The position numbers and the translations under genes were made by a program. Positions 48,101-59,347 of a stretch of DNA of 64,000 nucleotides are shown one piece after another. This DNA is from Bondarzewia mesenterica (lineage: Eukaryota > Basidiomycota > Agaricomycetes > Russulales > Bondarzewiaceae), in assembly GCA_004802705.1 (NCBI GenBank), contig SGPL01000070.1, forward strand, positions 1-64,000. Direction: 5' to 3'. The first letter of the stretch is position 1, and each line of letters opens with the position of its first letter. The notes beneath the pieces were generated by a model. That model was not told where the DNA came from. It made no database searches and saw only the letters and a program-made list of their open reading frames with translations.

Positions 48101-49739
48101 TCAGGCAAAAACCCGCTATCAAGAACGTCAGGCGTCGATGCACATCGGGATGAGATCGCCCGATGCACCATTCGAGCCGACAGACTTTGATCCAGAGTTT
48201 GACCGAGGAAAGCATGCTGTGTCAAATCTGGCGAAACTCTTTGAAGACGTGACTGGCTGCGAGGATATCATTGAGAAGTTGAGAGGATGGCAGCAGATGG
48301 CGCAGAATGTGAAGAGTCGACGGATGGATCCTCGTGATTTCGTCCCTACTAATTTCGTGTTCAAGGGGCCACCAGGTAAGGACTTCATAGTCAAGACACA
48401 TCTCGGAGGAAAGGTTGCTCACTGGATTTCAATTACTCAAGGTACTGGCAAAACGACTACTGCCCGCAAGATGGGCCAGGTTTTCTACGACATGGGCCTG
48501 TTGGCTTCAACTGAGGTGGTCGAATGCTCTGCTTCGGATCTCGTGGGCGAGTATGTCGGCCAGACGGGACCAAAGACATCGAAGCTTTTCGAAAAGGCTC
48601 TTGGAAGAGTCCTTTTCATCGATGAGGCTTACCGGCTCAGCGAAGGGCACTTTGCCAAAGAAGCCATGGACGAGCTTGTGGGTATTTTGACTCAAGAGAG
48701 ATATCGTGCCAAGCTCGTCGTCATCATCGCGGGATACGATCAAGAGATGAACGACTTACTCTCTGTCAACACCGGGCTCTCCAGCAGATTCCCGGAGGAA
48801 ATCGTTTTCCAGAACATGAATCCCGCGCAATGTCTCGAGGTCTTGAAGAAGAAACTTAGAAAACAGAGCATTCAGGTCGGCGCATTAGAGGACCATTCAT
48901 GCACAGAGTACACGCGTATGGTGGATTTGCTGGCGAAACTGTCCCTGTTGCCATCTTGGGGGAATGCTCGGGATATCGAGACTCTCTCCAAGCAGATGGC
49001 AGTCGCTGTGTTCAGCAGTCCATATCTGCCAGGTAGCGTCTCCGCAAGTACCCCGAATGATCTTACGACGCTGTCCGGGAAAAAAGCTGTGGATTGCATT
49101 CACTCGATGTTGGCGGGAAGGCGGGAGCGCGTCTCCAATATGCCCACTCGTTCCGACCCATTTCGCGGGATGCAACAAATGATCCAGGACCATCAAGCCC
49201 CGCCGCCGCCGGCTGTACATACAACACATACGACCGTACAATCCGCTCCGCCAGCTCCTCAGCCTGAGACTGCACGAGAAATGGCGGATGAGAAAGCCGA
49301 GTCCGACATTCGCGATGCTGGAGTGACAGACCAAGTTTGGCGCCAGCTTCAGATGGACAAGCATGCAGCAGCAGAGGCCAAGCGACGTTTTGAAGAGGCC
49401 GAGCGGACGTTACGAGAAGCTGCGGAGCGCGAAGAGGCTGCAAAGAAACTTGCAAAGAAACTTGCAGAGGCTCAAGCGAAAGATGCAGCCGAGCGGGCAG
49501 AGCTCATGCGCCAGCGTGAGAAGGCAAGACTCGAGGAGATCGCGGCGATGCAAGAGCGTGCGAGAAGAGCTGCGGCGCTTCAGGCGGAGGAGAGAGAGAG
49601 GCGAGAGGAAGCGCGTGTGCAGGCAAAGATTCGTCAGATGGGGGTATGTGTTGCAGGTTTCAGATGGATCAAACAGTCGAATGGCTATCGGTGTGCGGGA
49701 GGCTCTCACTTCATCGATAATGCAGCTTTGGGGATTTGA
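42129..49739 (+). CDS. NFX1-type SF1 helicase fused to three CbxX/CfqX AAA+ ATPase modules
   Basis: Eleven exons: 42129-43602, 43671-44544, 44627-44956, 45014-45252, 45312-45648, 45718-46478, 46534-47436, 47494-47603, 47660-47818, 47883-48375, 48442-49739; all in phase, 2,325 residues. Order: helical N-terminal region; SF1 helicase with GPPGTGKS (about 488-495), LLVEEAGE (752), HRMRPE (826), DNYQGEESD (973) and LLSRARN (1010); Cys/His-rich NF-X1-like zinc region (1085-1140); charged coiled coil; three AAA+ modules with Walker A GNPGTGKTT (1334), GSPGTGKTT (1608), GPPGTGKTT (1891), each with a DEAY Walker B; long coiled coil (2196-2292); and a Cys-containing C-terminal motif. The helicase resembles ZNFX1/Hrr1; the AAA+ modules resemble rubisco activase CbxX/SpoVK. 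Similar giant proteins occur in filamentous fungi but I know of no assigned function. Confidence 0.93.
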
Positions 49740-50077
49740 TGGAGGCGGAGGATGGTACTGGAGGTGGTACCCGCCTTGATCTCGACCTCTTCTTGCTCGA
49801 TGCTGTTTCGTAGCTAAATCAATGTGATATACCGACGAAGTAGAGTTTTTGTTCTGATCCAGAATGTAGTATATCATTGGGGGAGTTACTGCGGGTTTGA
49901 GAGCGTTCTGATCTGTTCTGATCCATCACGCTGAACCATGGTGTTTTTCCCACAGTTAAGTAGTACCGATACTTACGACGTACCCAGTGGTACAACCTGT
50001 TCCTGTCCCTCCCCCAGCCCTCTCCGTCTCTGATTTTCATCTGCAGGTCATAACATCGTCATATATCAATAACAACG
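49740..50077. other. Intergenic, no gene seen
   Basis: 3' flank of the helicase-AAA+ gene and upstream region of adenosine kinase, both on the plus strand. Confidence 0.45.
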
Positions 50078-51395
50078 ATGGCTTCTCAAACCTACTCCCT
50101 TTTCTGCATGGGAAACCCTCTGCTTGATATGCAGGTGACAAATGGAGAGGAGTTGCTGAAAAAGTACGATCTCAAGGCCGATGATGCTATCTTGGCTGAG
50201 GAAAAGCATATATCCCTGTAAGACCAATTCATTCCAGCGAAAAATCTCATCTTCACGTTAGATCATGTTTGTAAGCTATGACGAGATCGTCGCAAAACAC
50301 AAGATCACATATGTTGCGGGAGGTGCTGCACAAAATGCCGCGAGGGGTGCAGCTGTACGTCTCCCAACCTTTTTCATGTCATTCTTTTGATCTGACAGTC
50401 ATATCGTCGCTCTAGTACGTTCTTCCTCCCAACTCTGTCGTGTACACCGGGTGTGTTGGCGACGATGAGCTTGCCGAACAGCTGAAAGCCGCAAACAGGC
50501 GAGAGGGGCTTCATGAAGCTTATCTTGTGAAGAAGGGTGAGAAGACCGGCGCATGCGCCGTTGTCATCACTGGGCACCACAGGTCATTCTGTCTCCAGTC
50601 TGTCAAATTAATCTTTTTTCTCAATGATTTGCAGGTCGCTTGTCACCACTCTGCGTTCGGCCGAGAAGTTCGATAAGGCGCATCTGTCGACCCCAGAAGT
50701 CGCTCGATTGATCGACGCAGCCAATGTGTTCTACGTTGAGGGCTACTTCCTCACGCATGGCATCGAATCTGCCGTCGAGGTAGCGAAGAAGGCCTCTGAC
50801 GCCAGCAAGGTAACTCGCCTGCCTCTCACAGTATACAACTCTGCTCCTGACGCCATTCATAGGTCTTTGTGCTCAACTTGTCCGCCCCCTTTATCCCCCA
50901 ATTCTTCAAAGTCCAGCTCGAGCAAATCTTCTCTTACTGTGACATCATCATTGGCAACGAGAGCGAGGCGGCAGCATGGGCTAGCGCTTCGGGCCTGCCC
51001 GACAACGACATCCCTTCTATCGCCAAGTCGCTCGCTTCGCTCCCTAAATCGAACCCCTCTCGCCCCCGCATCGTCATCATCACCCAGGGACCATCCTCAA
51101 CCATCCTTGTCTCCTCGACCGAGCCTAACGAACCCAAAATCTTCCCTGTCGACGCGCTCAGCGACACTGACATCATCGACACCAACGGTGCAGGTGACGC
51201 GTTTGCTGGCGGTTTCCTTGGCGGTTTCGTTGCTGGCAAGAGCCTCGATGAGTGTGTTCTGGCCGGTCACAAGATGGGCGCTATGTGCGTCCAGCAGGTA
51301 CGTCCGGTCGATATGATCATGGCCGCGCTCAATCAACACCCTCCTGTGCATAGGTCGGTCCCCAGTACAAATGGCCAAAAGTGAACATCTTGTAA
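50078..51395 (+). CDS. ADK: Adenosine kinase
   Basis: Exons 50078-50217, 50276-50354, 50416-50582, 50635-50809, 50863-51297 and 51354-51395 give 345 residues, the normal length. Features: SLFCMGNPLLDMQ, YVAGGAAQNAARGAA (PfkB substrate motif), YTGCVGDDELAE, YFLTHGIESAVEVA, NLSAPFIPQFF, IIGNESEAAAWA, and the PfkB signature DTNGAGDAFAGGFLGGFV with catalytic Asp near 299; the end GPQYKWPKVNIL is typical. It phosphorylates adenosine to AMP in purine salvage and keeps the methylation cycle running by removing adenosine. Cytosolic. Confidence 0.96.
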
Positions 51396-51704
51396 TCGTA
51401 TTCGTACCACGATTGTTTCTCCTCGATCTTAGCTATCTTTCTTGCTCTCAACAGCAAAGTGCTAGACATGTATCAGTAGCGTGCCATCTGCATTAAGCTT
51501 TCCACAGCTTGTAATACAAACAAGTGATACCACTACCTATCTATGAATGTAACAGGGACCCCGGCGCGTTTAAGTTGAAAATATTAAATAACACATCCTC
51601 GAGATTATATGATAGTCCGTGAAAAATGTTACAATGATGCAGATCCATATGCACGAGAAAGCGAAAGAACAGTCAACATAAGAACGAACGAGTAACATGC
51701 TTCC
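51396..51704. other. Intergenic between convergent genes
   Basis: Holds the 3' flanks of adenosine kinase (+) and the C2H2 gene (-). No coding signal. Confidence 0.45.
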
Positions 51705-53477
51705 CTATGAAGGCGGTGGCGAGGCAAGGGATTCCTAAGCGAAGCGTTAGTGTTAGTGTGAGGTGCATCATGCAGGTTGCAAGAGGCGGACAAACCTGGG
51801 TCAATAAATCTTCTGTAAACAGGGATTGAGTACGGTCGTCGCAGACAATAAATAAGAGTAATCACCAGGCTTCAAAATCAACTCGTTATCCTCCGTTTGC
51901 AACTGAAGTTGACTTTCGGCCATTGATGACGGCGACGCAGGAGCAGGTGAGACGGTTGCTGCAACAGCGGCTCCTGTGTCCGCGCTCGCCTCACCTTTGG
52001 CGTTCGAATCTCCCTGGTCATGACCTGGATTGGCAGACGGTGCAGGCGAAGTACCAACTGTCTCCTCCTGCTGAGTATTATGGGCTGATGCGGCGGATTT
52101 CTCTGCATTCAGCTCCTGAACCTGTCGCCTCGCCGCATCAAATACGGCTTGCATCGCCGCCTGCGTAATTTCCATTGAAACAGTCTGATTCTCAGAAGGT
52201 GCGTCCTGCGATGACTGTCCCGGCCTAGCTGCGTCGAGCGAGGGGTCGATGACCGGTGAGGTGGTTTGTTCCGAGCCCTGCGTCTTCGCCGCGTCGGATG
52301 ACTGGTCCTGCATTTCGACGTCATTAGACTGTGATAATTGGGGATCTACAACCTGGCCGTCGGCGTCACGTTGTTGTCTATCCGACGAGGGCCCGCCTAT
52401 TTGTCCGTTCGGTGTATGATGCTGACCCATGAGTTCGGGATTAATCTGCGGCTGAGGAGGAGGGTGCGGCATCATGCCAGGAGGAGGTCGGTAGTATGCT
52501 GGGGCGAAATAACCTGGAGGTGCACCAGGAAGAGGATGGTAAGGCATAGGATGAGGACCATCCCAAGGCGGGGGTGGGACCCAATTGGCTTGGTGTAGTC
52601 TCGTGGCAGATGTTGGGAGACCAATTGTTGAATAGTTTGCGTCCATAATCACACCACCAGGAGTGCGAGCAGGAACGAAGACTACAAATTCTGGGAGATC
52701 AATAAATCACCTGTTTACTCCAAGAGATAATGTATTCACCTGCATTCATGCCTTGCTGACGATAATAACCAGGAGGTCCTCCAACTGAGGGACCTGCGGT
52801 ATTGGGCTGCCCCAGCGCGGCAGGAGACGTTGTACCTTGGACTTTCTTTGAGCCTGGAGTTCCACTACGACTGCGCGACTTAGATCCTCCAGCGACTGGC
52901 TCATCAGCGTCAGCGGATGCTTTGCCCTTATTCTGATCCATTGGTTCAATGATTACTCCATTATGACTGGAAAGCATCGTTGAGAACGCATTGATGCACA
53001 TGAGTAAGAGAATTTACCGTGATTTTTGGTGACGTCGTAGAGCATCTGTCTGTATATTCAGTCAGCCATCGGCATAAATACGTGCATCTGAAACAACGCA
53101 CTCTTGTGAAAGTCGCCTCACATTGGGGACAAGCACTAGAAGAAGTCAGAAATTGTGTTGAATGAATTGTTAGAATGGATATATTAGAATTAAATAATGT
53201 CACTGCGTACAATCCGGGGGGTGAATGAAGCTTAGTTGTTCGCTGGTGTCTCTTGAGATCGGCCTCGCGAGCGAACTCTTTATTACAGCCGTTGATCTTG
53301 CATGGCCACACGCCAGTTTCGACTTTCTTCTTGGTTGGTGTTTTCTTCTTCTGAGTTTCCTTCTTCTCCTCAGGCTGACAGAGATTACATGAAAGGACAT
53401 AGCCATAAGGTGGCTGAAGAATTGCTTAGCTGGTATAGATGCGAGCTCACCGTTTGTTTGACATGCGCGCGGACCAT
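51705..53477 (-). CDS. C2H2 zinc finger protein, probable transcription regulator
   Basis: Start MVRAHVKQT at 53477, then a basic stretch (PEEKKETQKKKTPTKKK) and the finger CKINGCNKEFAREADLKRHQRTTKLH, a classical C2H2 unit with the long CX4C of the H-x4-H type. A second finger is split by introns: CPQCEATFTR followed by DALRRHQKSRH. The rest is low-complexity: Ser/Gly-rich (SKSRSRSGTPGSKK), then a Pro/Tyr-rich block (WVPPPPWDGPHPMPYHPLP, PPPGMMPHPPPQPQ) and Gln/Ser-rich tail with a helix MEITQAAMQAVFDAARRQVQ. Final small exons give KPEDLLTQ and ESLASPPPS and set the end at 51705. Two fingers suffice for DNA binding; target genes are unknown. Confidence 0.82.
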
Positions 53478-54115
53478 GATATTCACTGCGCTATATATTT
53501 GTTTCTCTCTTGCCTGATGTAATTTATTCCTCAGATTATGCTGAGAAGAATCCAAATGATATAGCGGTATGCTGTGGCAGACGGTGGCAGACGGTGGCAG
53601 AGCGGTGGCAGAGACGGTGGCGTCGAGGGGATGGTTGTGTGGGACTGCGTCGCCATTCCAAAGTTCAGATAACCTGAATCTCCGCTTGAAAACGTTCTGA
53701 GTAATCTCCGCCCGCCGGCGAACTGTTCCCCGACTGCGATCTGCACACACCGGCCGGTACCTACGTAAGCTTGGAAGCGCTGAGCGTACTAAGTTCGTAA
53801 CGTAACTAAGGTCTTTGATGCACATAATATCCTCACCGACAATTAACGTTTTAACCCTTAATTGCGATTCACAAGTCATGTTTCGCTGACCGGCTGAAGT
53901 CCGTGTATAAGACGGAGTACCATTCTCTAACGTTCATTGGTAGGTTTCGAAACACGGCACGCGGCTGGCAAGGCAATTGGAATATTCAATGTTGAAATTT
54001 CAGGAGATGCATGAGATTCCGTGTCGACATCCAGAACATTCGTTCATAGGGTATATAAGCTATAAGGGCATAAGATACCGTAGCATGTCAATGAACATCC
54101 AAAAAAGAATAACGG
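53478..54115. other. Intergenic with a GC-rich tandem repeat
   Basis: Upstream region of the C2H2 gene and 3' flank of dynactin p150, both on the minus strand. Apart from the repeat at 53574-53630 nothing is recognised. Confidence 0.5.
53574..53630. repeat. Short tandem repeat, 10-bp unit acggtggcag
   Basis: About five imperfect copies of acggtggcag/gcggtggcag lie about 100-150 bp upstream of the C2H2 gene start. Confidence 0.8.
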
Positions 54116-57100
54116 TCAAGAAGAAATAATGCTCGTCCGCTCGAGCAATCCCTGTACCCTCCGACTCAGCCGCCCAGCCTCCATCTTCCGCTCCCAAACT
54201 TGATAAGCCGGCGTCTTCTTCTTCCGCATCCAGGGTTTGCCGCTCTTTCCATCCCCGTCTGCGCGCGCGGAGCTAACCACTGACAGATCGACCATCCGCG
54301 GGCTAGAGGAAAATTTGATGACATCACGGTAGAGGATCTTGCGTTCGGTAGCTAACGATCTGAGGGTCGGCACAGGGCGAGACAGCTCCGAGTCCGAATC
54401 GTCTGTGTCGGATAGCCCGGATGCGTCGAGAGGTGGTGTAGGAAGACGGCTCACGGGCTCGGGTAGTGGAGGCAACTCTTGAATTTCCTTAAGGAGGTCT
54501 TGGCCCTTGAGATACGAATTCTCCATCCGCAAGAAGCGGACTGCACCACGGAAAGCCTCGAGCTGAAGCAAGTTTTCAATACATTGTTCTTTGAATAGTG
54601 AAACAATCCCACCTGTTCAAGGAGGTGCGAGGTCTCCAGGTTGCCCTCAACTGGGATATTCTCCGTCTCGGCAGCAGCATTTCCAGATGCTACAGCAACG
54701 TACTAATGAGTAAAAGGTGATATTTTAGGAATGCGAAGGGCGTACTTTGTCGTTCGTGAATGATGCCGGCGGCCTTGAGTTTTGTGTTCTCCTGTTCCAG
54801 GTTATCCAAATCCGCCTGAAGCTGCTCCATGGCATCCTCGTATGCTCTCTCCTGCTTTCTTGCTTTCACCAATTCGCCTTCGAGATCGGCAATCGCATCC
54901 GCTTGCTTCTTGACTGTCTCCATACGCCGCTCCATCAGCTCGATCTTCACATTTGCCTCCTGAACGTGCTGATCCTTGGATTTGATGTTACGGACGAGGC
55001 CCTGTATTTCTTCATGAAGCTGCGCGACCTTTCGTTCCGCCTCCACATTAATGGCCATATTTGCCTTGATTTCTTCTACCCGAAGCAGCCAAGGTGCCGC
55101 GCCATTGACTACAAAGCGGTCAGAAAGACCATCAGCCGAAAGGAGGGCGCACCCACTCTTTATAACGTTCTGAGCATCCATGGTGATTGGCAGGAGTGTG
55201 TTCGCTTGTGCTATGACTTGAGACATGGCCTCACTCAAAGCATCCCAGCAGGAAGCAACATCCTTCTTGTTCTTCCAAACAGTCGATGACGCGACATCGT
55301 TGACAAAAGACAAGACCTTGGATAGTTGGAAGGGGCTCTTGGAAGCTCGTGCATCATAGATATGTGGCATCGTTTGTTGGGCCAGCTGTCAATTATTGTG
55401 AGTCTATATTAGATGGAAGCTGGGGGGGACGCACTTGGATGCCAAAGTTGACCAGATCAGAGACGACGGTGCTCAACGCTTTTAATTGGGGTGCAATGAC
55501 AGCCTTCAGCGCAGAAGACTCGTTAGTAAGATCTTCAAGACGTCTGGTCAGTTTCCTGGAGGCAGCAGGCGATTAGTATGACCACGGAGAAAATCATAAC
55601 GTTCTCACCTAGATATCGCTTTAGCGCTCTTATATTGATCCAAAGATTTCTGAATCGGCCCAAAGAATGCCTCCTGGACATCGACATCGCTCAATTCCAA
55701 AACCACATCTGTTCAAGTGGTCGTTAATATCATTTTTAATGATAATCTAAAAGCCGAACCTTCGTCTTTCAGAATAGTCTCGACTGCGGTCTTTGTAAGC
55801 CCAACAGAGGATGCATACATGTCAAGGTCATGATCCAGGGAGAGTACATAGCCAAGCTCGCGCTCGCCGAGGTCGAATTCAAAATGCTCGAAGTAAGTTT
55901 CCGCCAAATGATCGAACTGGACTTGAATCCTAAAAGCGGCGAAAAAGTCAGAGAGGAAAAAAGATGACACAAGGATTCAATGTACTTATTGATATCGCTC
56001 ACGCATTCAACTTCACGGAACTCCTCCCGGCACAGCAGGTCAATATGCATGTCAATGCGTTTCTCAAGCGGTGCAATTTCTGGATATAGCCTTCCGACAT
56101 TCAAAAACGACTCGACGTCGCAGTGACGAAGAATAGCGGCGAAGCGTTTGCAGATTGTCGAGAGGACGGCAATAGCCCCTCGCATCTACGAATATGCCAT
56201 GGCTGTCTTAGCTCCAATGGTGATGAGAGGGCAAAACGCCGCAGCTCACCTCACAAACGCCAACAAGGGTATCAGTCACCGGACCATTCAGAGAGTCAGG
56301 CAAGCCATGCATCTGAGCGGTAACCAAGTTGATCAACTCCGTCTTCAGCGCCATGCGCTGGAAGAAGAGATAACTACTTGTTGCATCGCTATCGGATTCG
56401 ACGTAGATCTGGGGCAGATAGGGCTGGCAGACAGTGGTTATCACGTCATGAACATTGCAAAAAGAGGGGAAAAAATACTTACTTGTACAATTGAGAGCAG
56501 TTCACGCGCTTCTCTGGCTTCAATACGCTTGACCTCAAGGTCGATGTTCTTAGCCTGATTCTTTGATGCCGTGGATTGGAGTTTTAGATTCAACGACATC
56601 ATAGCGGCAGTTTGCGACGCTGCAGCTGCATACTCGCTTTGTGCGGTCTGTGTCTGGGTGCGTAGAGAGTGGAGTTCGCTATGAAAACAAGCTCATTTCA
56701 GTTATTTAGCGATGGACACCTAGATAGAATATTTACCTTTGGAGCTGAAGGACGAGCTCTCTAAATTGAGTGATTGTACTTTCTAGGTCCTGGCAGATCT
56801 CTTCTAGAGATTCAATCTTGGACCGTTGTTCCCGAATCTGCATGTCTTTCTCGTCTTCAGACAGCGGGAATGCTTGAGTATCGCTGGCAGGGTAGGCATA
56901 GAACGAGAATGGACTGACTGAGCTCCTCTTGCATTGACTTTTCAGTTTCTATGTGGTTCTCTTCCAGTTCGTCATTAAGCTCTTTGAGTGCTTCTAGGTC
57001 TTCGATGGTGATACGCATCTCTTCGATTTTCTACGTCATGAATCAGCTTGGACAAATGACACGGGAGGCAAATGCGCAAGTTACTTACCTCGCCCAGCAT

Positions 57101-58862
57101 GAGATTGCGTTCCGTCAATTGAACCAGCATTTCCTCTGCTCCTAAGGCGTCATCCAGCTGCACTTTCAAGTCTTCGATCTGCGTCTCCGCATTAGAAAGC
57201 TTAATTAGAGTCGAGTCAAGTTCGGCTACGATGCCAGATAAGAATTCAATCGTCTTCAGGCATATAAGAAGTGACATACCGTGTAGATCGTCAATATTCA
57301 TCACATCCTTCTCCATCTCCATTATCCGTCGACGTTGTTCCTGCTCGGTTTCTTGGGTGATATCGCGTAGGCTAGGATAATTGCAATTGAAGCTACTAGG
57401 ACGGGTTTACGAAAAATGCAACGAACCGGATAAGAGCTTCCTTTAGACGGACATTTTGTTTCTCAAGCTGAATGTATTGCAAAGCATTCGAAATGTCTGG
57501 ATCACCTTCTCCAGCATCATCACCTTCATAACATAAATATCAAACACGAGAATCGAGACTAAGTAGACAATTGGGAACACACCTCCGCCTCCGTTGCCTC
57601 TGTCCTTGAGTACCCCCAGTTCAACTTCTACCTCGGCGAACTTTTCTTTCAACTCCTCCAGCTCAGTTTCCGCTGCCTCTGCCCTCTCCTCCGCCACCTC
57701 CTTATCCAGCATAGACATCTCGAGCAGCTCTTGCGAATCAGAAAGCCGGTTGTCGGCAAGCTCGGACAATTGCTGAGCGTCTGCGAGTTCCCTGCGTACT
57801 GCAATTAAATCGGTCTGTAGAGAATTGAGCTTCGCCTGCAATTTCGGCCTTAATGCGACGAAGGACTCGGCTTCGCTTAGCCTCGTCTCGAGCTCGCGGA
57901 CATGACGTGCGTCGTCCGCGCGTTTGGTCTCCAGTACGCGAATTTTCGCGCGTAGTTCTTGAAGCTCTTGGTCATCCTAGATACCATTCTTTTAGATCAC
58001 GAACTGTGCTTTCGCGTTTCACTTACCGGCTCGGGAGGTGACGGTGAAGGCAGATTCTGTACAGAGTGTGGCGGGAAAAAACTGACAAGATCGGGAATGG
58101 TTGGCAACATGGGGGGAGTTTGCTGGATGACGGGCTGAACGGGTGGTGGTGGTGGTGGTGGTGAGGATGGCATGCGTTTGGGAGGCATGGGGCGAGTTGC
58201 AGGGGCAGACCCGGATGCAGAGGCATCATTCCTGCGAGAAGGACTTGCGGATCCATTAAGTTGAAGATTGGTTTCGTGCACAGATGATCTTCGAGTAGCT
58301 ACAGCTGTTTTCCTCGCTGCGGCCACGGCTGGAGAGACGCGTTTGGCAGGCGATGTTGGTGGCCCAAGCCGAGAGGAGCGTGGAGTATTTACGGGTAGAG
58401 GTGAAGCTACGGACTTGGCAGGGCTTGAAGCACGAGGGGACGAAGGAGGTACGGAGCGCAGAGATTGACGGCGTACTATTCCATTGCTGGATGTCCTCTG
58501 GTGACTCACAATGGGTCGATTGAGAGGGAGAGCATTACGCTGAACATGCAACGGAAGTGTGCAAGGTGAACTTCGGCTTCATATTTCATTCTCAATCAAC
58601 GTACATTATTGACTGGCGCTGCTGAAGGCGGTTCTGCGATGATGGCTTTGACCTGACTGGGCCTTACGAAGACACCGTACCCCATTTTGCAAGAGAAATA
58701 CGACTGTCCCTGAACGCTACCATCGTTCTTGCCTTTGGGCTCTGAAAGTTCTACTCCAACCCATTTGCCTCCAGCGAATTGCGTCTGACCGCAGAAACGT
58801 ACTATGCCGCGTCCAACGGGTATCTCAACAGTAGCGCCCGGAGGAGGGTCTACAGAAGCCAT
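54116..58862 (-). CDS. Dynactin p150 subunit (Glued homologue)
   Basis: The first exon (58862 to about 58607) holds a CAP-Gly domain: [24 protein letters not shown], the signature GKNDGSVQG, and [19 protein letters not shown] basic Ser/Pro region follows ([12 protein letters not shown], poly-Pro PPPPPPP), which in p150 aids microtubule binding. Then come long coiled coils ([68 protein letters not shown]), the dynein- and Arp1-binding parts, and the C-terminal helix bundle (FRLSLKMIL...). p150 links dynein to cargo and microtubule plus ends, needed for nuclear migration in hyphae. About a dozen introns interrupt it; only some borders were fixed. The stop is at 54116-54118. Length about 1,250 residues, as in other fungi. 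Confidence 0.93.
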
Positions 58863-59347
58863 GTCGCGTCAGCTTCGAGCGCAAGAACTTCCAAGATATC
58901 GAATGAGCGTATGAAGGCAGTTGAAAGAATGGGAGTGGAGCACAGAGGCAGTACCAAAAGTCTTTAACTTGACGTGTGTCGCGCCAACGGATGTTGGACT
59001 GTCACGTAGTGTGACGATAAGTTACGTAATATGTTTCACGCGTCTGCCAATGGACGTAACCTTCAAGTTGGTGTTCCTGCACCTTGCAACCTTCGAGCTG
59101 CTTCAAACACATCCATAGTTCAACATCGGGTCAGTGGACACCTTCGTTTGCATAGTTCATATCAAAATTATGCTACTTCACGGGCAACAAACTCACTGCA
59201 AGCTCTTTTTCTTCGAGTAGGTTTACAGGAAGTCGTTGAGACCCTCATAAACTCAGGCTCTCGGTCCAACGGCATTCCATGTAACTTCGCTGTCTGCATA
59301 CAAGACCCACTGCATTTGCCCCTTCTCTCTCATATCTGGTTCCTCAC
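58863..59347. promoter_or_regulatory. Divergent promoter, dynactin p150 and Raptor
   Basis: 485 bp between the start codons of two divergently read genes. No clear TATA box; one ORF here is an out-of-frame extension. Confidence 0.5.
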
